DNA from: Bacteroidetes bacterium ADurb.Bin145
Lineage (GTDB): Bacteria; Bacteroidota; Bacteroidia; Bacteroidales; VadinHA17
Length of the DNA: 53,315 nt
Direction of reading: 5' to 3'
Assembly: GCA_002070505.1 (NCBI GenBank)
Contig: MWDJ01000022.1
Span: 1-53,315, forward strand
The notes beneath the pieces are model-generated. The model searched no databases and was not told the origin of the DNA. It worked only from the letters and a program-made list of their open reading frames with translations. This document shows positions 16,280-25,930 of the stretch, one piece after another. Each line of letters starts with the position of its first letter. The stretch's first letter is position 1. The translations under genes and the position numbers were made by a program.

Positions 16280-18436
16280 ATGAATAAGCAGGCATTTAAA
16301 GCAGTAATTTTCCTGGTAATATCTATATGTATTACCGGGATGTCATGTTCACGGGTCTCTGAAAAAACAGAGGACTTTACAGTCAGGATAACGGACAAAC
16401 CTATGACTTTCTGTAACCCTATCAACCTTAGTGTTGGTTCTGAAAGGGCACGAAGGGCTGGTGAGCCTATTGTCACCCTTTACAATGATTATTATTACCT
16501 TTTTGTAACAGGCGGAAGGGGATACTGGTATTCCGATAATATGAGAGACTGGACCTATGTTTCGGCTCCGGAATTTCCGGGAGGTGTTTTATCTGTCGCC
16601 GCAAAGGGTGAGACTTTATATGCATGCTCGATGAACCAGAAGAATGTGTATAAATGCATTGGCGACCCTAAAGAAGGAAAATGGGAACAAACAGGTACTT
16701 TTGACAGTGACCGGTATGGAGACGCCAATATGTTTTTCGATGATGACGGCCGTTTATATATGTATTATGGCTGGTCTCAGGTTATGCCAATTAAAGTTGT
16801 AGAGCTTGATCCAAATACTTTTAAGGAAATCAGCGAACCAAAAGTCTGTTTCTTTGGCGACTATAAAGAGCATGGCTTTGAGCGGAGAAGACCTGAAGAT
16901 CTGATATTTCCGTACTTCAACCACAGACCATATTTCCCTGAAGAATATCCCTGGATTGAAGGTCCATGGATCGTAAAGCACAACGGTAAATATTATCTGC
17001 AATATGCAGCAATCGGACTTGAATTTTTATCTTATTCTCATGGGGTTTACGTGTCAGACAATCCTATGGGACCATTTGAATATTCGCAGCATAATCCATT
17101 GACATTTAAAACAACAGGCTTCTCTCCCGGAGCAGGCCACGGCAGTACTTTTCACGATAAAAACGGTCAATTATGGACTATTTGCATGATCCCGTCAATG
17201 TATGGCGCCGGAAGAGGCGGCTCTGAAATGTCCTTATTCCCCACTGCTGTAGATGCTGAAGCTGTTATGCACTCCAACACTGCTTTCGGCGATTATCCCC
17301 AGTATTATCCTGGTATTAAGAAAGATGCAGTTAATAATAACTTTACCGGGTGGATGCTTCTATCTCTGAAAAAATATGTCGAAGTATCCTCTACGCTGGA
17401 AGGATACAGACCTGCTAATGCCGTAGATGAGAATTTTAAGACTCACTGGAGTGCACAGACAGGAAATCCCGGAGAATATTTGACGGTAGATCTTGGAAAA
17501 GAGTGTAAGGTTTATGCAATGCAGATCAATTTTGACCAGCAGGATGCAAAGGTGCAAATGGGCGGCCCTGGTTTTGGTTTTGGTGGAGGAAGTGGGCTTG
17601 ATCGTTATCAGTCATATACTGTTCAGGTATCAAACGATAATAAGAACTGGTCAATGGTACTTGACAGAAGCAATAATAAACAGGACCTAAGGCATGATTA
17701 TGTTGAGCTTCCTGAACCTGTAAATGCCAGATATGTTAAGATAACCAATGTCTTTACTCACGAAGAAGGAAAATTTTCAGTTAAGGATTTCCGTATTTTC
17801 GGCAATCCTGATGTTGCCAAATTCACAAAAGTTGCTGATGTGAAAGTTGTTCGTAATCCGGAAGATCGTCGCGATGCAACACTATTATGGACTCCCGTTC
17901 CGGAAGCCGATGGTTATGTTGTCCGTTACGGTATTGAACCCAATAAGTTGTACAACAACTATATGGTTTATGATGCAAATACAATAACTATTCACAGCCT
18001 TAACAGGGCTCCGGAATACTATTTTGAAGTTGAAGCATTTGACAGCGGAACAGATTTCTACAGGGAGAAGACAGAAGAAACAATGGGCAGGGGAGCAGAA
18101 ATTGAGCTTCAAAAAGGAAGAAGAGGAATGGGAATGGGATTTGGACAAGATGCCGGATCGACTGTAAGAATTATGACTTATGAAGGTGTAAATGAGTATG
18201 TTTTTGATAATATAACACCTGATTTTTATACATTACGCCATACCTTTGGCCCTGTGCTCTGGAGCGGAGAATTGACTGCTGCTGAACTTATTGGTTCAGG
18301 AACTGAGCCTACATTGACTGCAAAGAACCTGACTGAATTGGGTAAAGGCACAACAGTTCTGGGAATGATGAATCTTAAGGTCCTCCCCGGCAAGGATTCC
18401 GGTAAAATAGTGGTAACTTACGATTACAATAAATAG
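16280..18436 (+). CDS. GH43-like glycosidase with discoidin (F5/8C) and FN3-like domains, lipoprotein
   Basis: 718 residues; the signal ends CITGMSC (Cys23 lipidated). Residues 40-350 resemble a five-bladed GH43 propeller: GEPIVTLYNDYYYLF takes the place of the usual ADP-containing base segment, with Glu where GH43 normally has Asp, then GDANMFFDDDG, then EGPWIVKHNGKYYL holding the general-acid Glu. Residues 365-500 are a discoidin-type carbohydrate-binding domain (ANAVDENFKTHWSA, VDLGKEC), 510-600 are fibronectin-III-like, and the rest is unassigned. Gly/Phe/Met-rich segments interrupt the discoidin domain (near 430) and the C-terminal part (near 615). The probable activity is arabinofuranosidase or xylosidase on xylan side chains, but the changed base position makes this uncertain. 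Two operator-like repeats lie upstream. Confidence 0.83.
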   Translation: MNKQAFKAVIFLVISICITGMSCSRVSEKTEDFTVRITDKPMTFCNPINLSVGSERARRAGEPIVTLYNDYYYLFVTGGRGYWYSDNMRDWTYVSAPEFPGGVLSVAAKGETLYACSMNQKNVYKCIGDPKEGKWEQTGTFDSDRYGDANMFFDDDGRLYMYYGWSQVMPIKVVELDPNTFKEISEPKVCFFGDYKEHGFERRRPEDLIFPYFNHRPYFPEEYPWIEGPWIVKHNGKYYLQYAAIGLEFLSYSHGVYVSDNPMGPFEYSQHNPLTFKTTGFSPGAGHGSTFHDKNGQLWTICMIPSMYGAGRGGSEMSLFPTAVDAEAVMHSNTAFGDYPQYYPGIKKDAVNNNFTGWMLLSLKKYVEVSSTLEGYRPANAVDENFKTHWSAQTGNPGEYLTVDLGKECKVYAMQINFDQQDAKVQMGGPGFGFGGGSGLDRYQSYTVQVSNDNKNWSMVLDRSNNKQDLRHDYVELPEPVNARYVKITNVFTHEEGKFSVKDFRIFGNPDVAKFTKVADVKVVRNPEDRRDATLLWTPVPEADGYVVRYGIEPNKLYNNYMVYDANTITIHSLNRAPEYYFEVEAFDSGTDFYREKTEETMGRGAEIELQKGRRGMGMGFGQDAGSTVRIMTYEGVNEYVFDNITPDFYTLRHTFGPVLWSGELTAAELIGSGTEPTLTAKNLTELGKGTTVLGMMNLKVLPGKDSGKIVVTYDYNK

Positions 18437-18450
18437 CAGGAATTATATTT

Positions 18451-18534
18451 AATGAGTATCAGGAATAATACACAATATTTCATCGATTTTCAAGCGATTG
18501 TAACATTGTGTATTATTGATTCCTGATACTCATT
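18451..18534. terminator. Large imperfect hairpin between convergent genes
   Basis: A 26-base arm (18451-18476) is matched in inverse by 18505-18534, which is identical except for a 4-base insertion. The loop contains a further ATCG/CGAT pairing. It lies between the stops of the GH43-like gene (18436) and the esterase (18557), so it probably serves as a two-way transcript end or stabiliser. No U-tract follows, so a small inverted-repeat element is an alternative. Confidence 0.55.
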
Positions 18535-18556
18535 TTATGTTTAATCCATAATATTC

Positions 18557-19738
<1,182 letters not shown>

Positions 19739-19847
19739 TTAATGAATTAGTTTATTGACTTTGAAAAAGATTTATTACATATGCAGTTAAAGATAAAAAG
19801 AGGGTACATCTAAAATGCACCCCCTGACCTCAAATAAATCACCAAAC

Positions 19848-21399
<1,552 letters not shown>

Positions 21400-22872
21400 A
21401 TGAACCGCAGGAACTTTTCGAGAAACGTACTTATGGCCGGGATCGCCATTCCTTCTTTGAACCTGAAAACCAGTCCTGATTCTCCTCAACCGGAATTCCA
21501 GAATTATGAAAGAAAGAATCTCCCTGAAAGGGAGTTTGACGTCGTGGTTGCCGGAGCGGGAACTGCAGGCGTTGTTGCAGCTATCGCTGCAGCCCGCCAG
21601 GGAGCAAAAACCGCTCTCATTGAACTTAAAGGATATCCGGGAGGAACTGTTGTTGAGGGAGGAACCGCCCTTCATAGCTTTTTTAATTTGTGGAAAGCTT
21701 TCCCCGGTGTCGAAAAACGGCAGGTTGTGGTTGGTATCCCTCAGGAAATTATTGACAGATTGCTTCTTATCGGCGGCACTTCCGGTCATAATGAAATGAC
21801 AACAAATTATGACTATGATTCTGTCTGTACCTCTATAGACACAGAATTGTATAAACTTACTGCATTTGAGATGCTTGCCGAAGCAGGGGTTTTTATTTGC
21901 GTCAATACGATGGTGGCTGGTGCTGTGAGAAAAGGTTCTTCCGTTGAAGGTGTAATAACAGAAAGCCGCATGGGCCGTGAACTGTTTAAAGCAAAGTGCT
22001 TTGTCGACTGCACCGCATATGGTGATCTGTCGGCAAAGGCAGGAGCTTCATTCACTGAACTGAATGACTACTCGGTTTGCAACAGCATGGGTATTGCCAA
22101 TGTCAATATTGAAAAGCTGTATGAATACCTTAAAAGTATAAACACTTTAGGACAGTTGACTTTTGGCAGGCGTGACGGCAAGGACAACCAGGTGGTCAGG
22201 TTTGGTGCTGAAGGTGCGGCATTAACGGGAAGCGGGTTGCCGTCAGAATACGTAGCAGAAATGAGGAAACTTGGTGCTGGCCTCATAACAACTACCGTAC
22301 ATGATAATTACCTGATGTTCATCAAGATCAATTACCAGCTTCCCGGCAGTCCCCTAAATCGTGACGAGGTTGCCAAAGCCGAGCTTATAATAAGGCAGAA
22401 CCAGTTAAAGACTCTCAACCTGTTCAAAAAATACCTGCCCGGATGTGAAAACGCATTTATTGCCAGAACAAGCCCGTCATTAAATATACGCCGCGGACGT
22501 ACGATAATATGCGATTATGACATAGCATCAGAAGATATCCTTCAGGGGAAACACTTCGACGATGATATTATGGTTTATGGATTTCATGATGAGGCCCCGA
22601 GACTTCAGGTGAAAAATGGCGGCACATACGGAGTCCCATATAAAGCTCTGAGGGTAAAAGATATCGATAACCTGCTGGCAGCAGGCATGATGATCACTTC
22701 TGATCATCACGCACATATGTCAACGAGGAATACAGTTTGTTGCATGGGACAAGGACAGGCAGCCGGTACCGCTGCAGCTCTGTGCGCTTTGAGAAAGACC
22801 GGAACCAGGAAACTACCTTATGCAGATCTGAAAAATGCTTTGAAAAAAGATAATGTATATCTTGAAAGCTGA
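21400..22872 (+). CDS. FAD-dependent oxidoreductase with twin-arginine-like signal
   Basis: 490 residues. The N-terminus NRRNFSRNVLMAGIA resembles a Tat signal though the match is not perfect. FAD binding is shown by VVVAGAGTAGVVAAIAAARQG near residue 48, then the EGGTALH block and, near the C-terminus, LLAAGMMITSDHHAHMSTR and GQAAGTAAALC. These are features of the FAD_oxidored family (fumarate reductase-like flavoproteins) common in Bacteroidota polysaccharide loci. The substrate is not known; oxidation or reduction of a released sugar or uronic acid is a guess from context. The GH27 gene follows 68 bases downstream on the same strand, probably in one operon. Confidence 0.85.
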   Translation: MNRRNFSRNVLMAGIAIPSLNLKTSPDSPQPEFQNYERKNLPEREFDVVVAGAGTAGVVAAIAAARQGAKTALIELKGYPGGTVVEGGTALHSFFNLWKAFPGVEKRQVVVGIPQEIIDRLLLIGGTSGHNEMTTNYDYDSVCTSIDTELYKLTAFEMLAEAGVFICVNTMVAGAVRKGSSVEGVITESRMGRELFKAKCFVDCTAYGDLSAKAGASFTELNDYSVCNSMGIANVNIEKLYEYLKSINTLGQLTFGRRDGKDNQVVRFGAEGAALTGSGLPSEYVAEMRKLGAGLITTTVHDNYLMFIKINYQLPGSPLNRDEVAKAELIIRQNQLKTLNLFKKYLPGCENAFIARTSPSLNIRRGRTIICDYDIASEDILQGKHFDDDIMVYGFHDEAPRLQVKNGGTYGVPYKALRVKDIDNLLAAGMMITSDHHAHMSTRNTVCCMGQGQAAGTAAALCALRKTGTRKLPYADLKNALKKDNVYLES

Positions 22873-22940
22873 TCAGATATGGATTGCCAGATCTTTGATT
22901 TATCTGCCGGATAATATTAAACTTTTAAAATTACCTTAAT

Positions 22941-24143
22941 ATGAAAAAATCATTACTATTCCTGATCGCATTATTTGTATTTTTTTCTGCATCATCCCAG
23001 AAATTTGATCAGTTGGCTAAAACTCCCCCGATGGGATGGAACAGCTGGAACAAATACCACTGTGATGTCAGTGAGGAACTTATTTTGAAAATGGCTGATG
23101 CCATGGAGGCAAGCGGCATGAAAGATGCCGGGTATGAGTATATTGTGATTGATGACTGCTGGCAGGTATCACGTGATGAAAACGGTGAAATTATTGCCGA
23201 TCCAGAAAGGTTTCCTCACGGAATGAAATATGTAGCCGATTATGTTCACTCCAAAGGACTTAAATTCGGTATTTATTCCTGTGCCGGTAAGCTTACATGC
23301 CAGAAACGACCCGGCGGACTTGGACATGAATATCAGGATGCGCGTACTTATGCCAGATATGGCGTCGATTACCTGAAATACGACTGGTGCAATTCAAGTA
23401 CCCAGGATGCAAAATCTTCATATGCAAATATGAGAGATGCACTCTTTACTGCTGGAAGGCCGATTGTTTTCAGTATATGCGAGTGGGGTTCAAACAAACC
23501 ATGGGAATGGGCCGGGGAGGTAGGACATTTATGGCGTACAACAGGTGATATCGGCGATAACTGGAACAGTATGATAAATATTTTCAATCAGCAGAAAGAT
23601 CTTTCAAGATATGCCGGCCCCGGGCACTGGAACGATCCCGATATGCTCGAGGTAGGAAATGGCGGAATGACAACTGAAGAATATAAGACCCACTTCTCTC
23701 TCTGGTGTATGCTGGCTGCCCCACTTATGGCCGGAAATGATCTTCAGAATATGTCAGCTGAAACGAAAACTATCCTGCTGAATAAGGAAGTCATAGCTCT
23801 GGATCAGGATACCCTGGGACGACAGGCGACCTGCTACAGGGATAACGGTGATTACCAGATATGGGTCAAACCTCTTGCAAATAACGAGAAAGCCGTCTGC
23901 CTTCTCAATAAAAGCGATGAAAAAAAATCAGTCCTTGTAGATTTTGCACTTCTCGCCCAGATCAGATCATTTTTCCGCGGTGCAGGCGGAGGGGGAAGAC
24001 CAGGCTCAATGACTCCCCTTACAATTGATAATTACAGGATAAGGGATTTATGGGAACATAAGAACATCACTCTAAAAGAAACATCTGTTTACATTGAACT
24101 TGCACCTCATTCAGTAAAACTTTATCGGTTTATCAGAAAATAA
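22941..24143 (+). CDS. GH27 alpha-galactosidase-like glycosidase
   Basis: 400 residues, signal peptide ending ASSQ (residue 20). The GH27 landmarks are complete: TPPMGWNSWN, VIDDCWQ, nucleophile Asp148 in LKYDWCN, acid/base Asp203 in WRTTGDI, and HWNDPDML. GH27 enzymes are retaining and remove alpha-galactose, alpha-N-acetylgalactosamine or beta-L-arabinopyranose; the last fits a xylan/arabinan locus, but specificity is not settled. A Gly-rich loop (GAGGGGRPG) sits in the C-terminal beta domain near residue 350. It follows the FAD oxidoreductase in the same direction. Confidence 0.92.
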   Translation: MKKSLLFLIALFVFFSASSQKFDQLAKTPPMGWNSWNKYHCDVSEELILKMADAMEASGMKDAGYEYIVIDDCWQVSRDENGEIIADPERFPHGMKYVADYVHSKGLKFGIYSCAGKLTCQKRPGGLGHEYQDARTYARYGVDYLKYDWCNSSTQDAKSSYANMRDALFTAGRPIVFSICEWGSNKPWEWAGEVGHLWRTTGDIGDNWNSMINIFNQQKDLSRYAGPGHWNDPDMLEVGNGGMTTEEYKTHFSLWCMLAAPLMAGNDLQNMSAETKTILLNKEVIALDQDTLGRQATCYRDNGDYQIWVKPLANNEKAVCLLNKSDEKKSVLVDFALLAQIRSFFRGAGGGGRPGSMTPLTIDNYRIRDLWEHKNITLKETSVYIELAPHSVKLYRFIRK

Positions 24144-24189
24144 TACCTGATAAATTTTTAGATCAATACTTATATTGGTCAGGAAAAAA

Positions 24190-24240
24190 CAGCATTACAT
24201 ATTTCAAATCAAGAAATCTCAGTAATGCTGCTTAATCAAT
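24190..24240. terminator. Weak hairpin after the GH27 gene
   Basis: CAGCATTAC (24190-24198) and GTAATGCTG (24232-24240) form a 9-bp perfect stem with a 33-base loop between the convergent GH27 and DUF6249-like genes. There is no strong U-tract, so termination activity is uncertain. Confidence 0.4.
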
Positions 24241-24259
24241 AGAATAGCAGATCAAACAC

Positions 24260-24616
24260 CTAATTTTTTTTCGTTCGGGCAATAACAAAATATACCAGGA
24301 ATCCCAGTGAAATAGCTATCAGCTCAATACCGAACTGGAGAAAGAATACCATCTCATCCGGTCTGCCATTCGCATTGTACCCGTTTCTGTTTGTCAGGGC
24401 TATTACTAAAAGACCCAGGCCTGCAAACAGGGTTACAAGGCCCCATTTAAGTGTGGGATAGCTGTTTACTTCCTGGTTCTTCGGAGGATCAAGTATGCCG
24501 GCTTTGTCGATATGTCCTGCCTTGACTATCTTTCGTTTCAGGAGGAAATCGGTAAAGACCTTTACAAGCATGTAGATACCGGCGAAAATAACTGCTGCTA
24601 TAAATACATCATCCAT
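24260..24616 (-). CDS. Small two- to three-helix membrane protein, DUF6249-like
   Basis: 118 residues from the ATG at 24616. An earlier in-frame ATG at 24703 would add a 29-residue polar stretch, but the later start opens straight into the first membrane helix (DDVFIAAVIFAGIYML). Two more hydrophobic segments follow at about residues 60-80 and 92-112, with a charged linker between. It resembles the DUF6249 proteins that often lie next to ECF sigma factor genes in Bacteroidota. It is divergent from the sigma factor at 24736, so a shared regulatory region is likely. Its function is unknown; an inner-membrane accessory of the sigma system is a guess. Confidence 0.75.
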   Translation of the reverse strand: MDDVFIAAVIFAGIYMLVKVFTDFLLKRKIVKAGHIDKAGILDPPKNQEVNSYPTLKWGLVTLFAGLGLLVIALTNRNGYNANGRPDEMVFFLQFGIELIAISLGFLVYFVIARTKKN

Positions 24617-24735
24617 AATAATATGATTAATTGTTAATACTGACAATGAGTCGTAGTTAATGCTGAAATGTTGCATAAATTGTATTTTTTTATCCTGTTG
24701 CAACTTTTTTTACCAAAAAAAGACTAATTATCCGG

Positions 24736-25308
24736 ATGGATGATAAGACCCTTATAAAAAAGGTAAGCGAAGGTGATCTGACTGCTGTAAGATTCCTGGT
24801 TGAAAAATACAAGAACCTGGTGTGGCATATAATCATTTCGATGGTGGGTCGTAACAGTGACAGTGAGGATCTTTTCCAGGAGGTGATTTACCGGATTTTC
24901 AAAGGATGTCAACAATTCCGGGCAGATGCACGCCTGTCGACCTGGATTGGTTCGATAACCCATCATGTTTGTGTGGATCATATTCGTGAGAAAAAGAAGG
25001 AGATGGAATTTATTGATAATGAATCCGGTTTGCAGATGTTACAAGACTCTTCGGGTTATGCAATCCAGGATCAGACAGCGAAAGAAGATCTTAACAGAAT
25101 AGTGCTTGAGACTATCTCGAAATTACCGGGAGATTACAGGACAGTCATTACATTATACCATCTGGATGAATTATCCTACAAAGAAATTACCGAAATCACC
25201 GGGATGCCGGAAGGTACGGTAAAAAGCTATATCAGTCGCGGGAGGAATCTGCTGCGTGAGGCGTTGACTGTGCTTGTTCCGGATATTGCCATGATACTTA
25301 ATGACTGA
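24736..25308 (+). CDS. ECF-type RNA polymerase sigma factor
   Basis: 190 residues. Region 2 is shown by AVRFLVEKYKNLVWHI, DSEDLFQEVIYRIF and ADARLSTWIGSITHHVCVDHIR; region 4 by LPGDYRTVITLYHLDELSYKEITEITGMPEGTVKSYISRGR. ECF sigma factors direct RNA polymerase to a small stress or transport regulon and are usually held by a membrane anti-sigma factor. The gene at 25334, 25 bases downstream, is a small membrane protein that could play that part. The regulon cannot be deduced. Confidence 0.93.
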   Translation: MDDKTLIKKVSEGDLTAVRFLVEKYKNLVWHIIISMVGRNSDSEDLFQEVIYRIFKGCQQFRADARLSTWIGSITHHVCVDHIREKKKEMEFIDNESGLQMLQDSSGYAIQDQTAKEDLNRIVLETISKLPGDYRTVITLYHLDELSYKEITEITGMPEGTVKSYISRGRNLLREALTVLVPDIAMILND

Positions 25309-25333
25309 TTATTGATAATGAAAACCTTATAGA

Positions 25334-25702
25334 ATGATACCAGAACAATCAGAAGACAGAGACATGGATGCTATCTTCCGTAAAGCATTGCAAAACAATA
25401 ATGATCTGATTATCCCCAATGGTTTAGCTGAAAAGACGATCAGAAAGCTTGAAAAAAGAATTCTTCTCAGAGAACTGATATTTGAGCTGCTCCTGAAAAC
25501 AGGTCTGGTAATTGGCAGCCTGATCCTGCTTACAGTTGTCTTTGTGCTTCTTAAAGGCAGAGGGGTTCTTGACTGGCTGAGTAACAGGATTGTAGATCAA
25601 TGGCAGATTTTCGCCTCATTTCTGGTCCTGGTGTTTTTTACTATCCTTATTGATCAGATCGGGATTAAGTTCTACGGGACAATCAACAGAAAAACTATCT
25701 GA
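25334..25702 (+). CDS. Small membrane protein downstream of ECF sigma, possible anti-sigma
   Basis: 122 residues: a hydrophilic N-terminal half (1-60, with charged helices such as AEKTIRKLEKRILLREL), then membrane segments at about 58-80 and 92-110. It is co-directional with the sigma gene and probably translated from the same mRNA. The N-terminal cytoplasmic helix followed by a membrane anchor is the layout of simple anti-sigma factors, but I see no zinc-binding HxxxCxxC motif or known domain, so this is inference from position. Confidence 0.75.
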   Translation: MIPEQSEDRDMDAIFRKALQNNNDLIIPNGLAEKTIRKLEKRILLRELIFELLLKTGLVIGSLILLTVVFVLLKGRGVLDWLSNRIVDQWQIFASFLVLVFFTILIDQIGIKFYGTINRKTI

Positions 25703-25715
25703 ATCAACTCTTCAG

Positions 25716-25752
25716 CTTTTCAACTTTTTCAACCTTTTTCAACTTCTCAAAC
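25716..25752. repeat. Short imperfect direct repeats of a TTTTCAAC type
   Basis: Four imperfect 9-10 base units ending in CAAC or CAAAC follow one another just after the sigma operon. The 228-base gap up to the next gene has no other clear element except AT-rich sequence and possible promoter material before 25931. Confidence 0.5.
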
Positions 25753-25930
25753 CACAATTACTCCTGATTGCTGCAAATCCTGATAATGTAAAAAGGCAAG
25801 CATAAAGTTTCCATCCCTTTTTTTTTGCATAAAACAGTAATTTATCGTAACTTACATAAAATATTCTTTGCGTACTCCTTAATCTGATTTTCATGTTCTA
25901 CATCAGAAGAATCATTAAAAAACAGATACT

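Noticed and set aside
24190-24240. A strong terminator of the GH27 operon
   Set aside because: The stem is only 9 bp with a long loop and no U-tract; it is listed only as weak.
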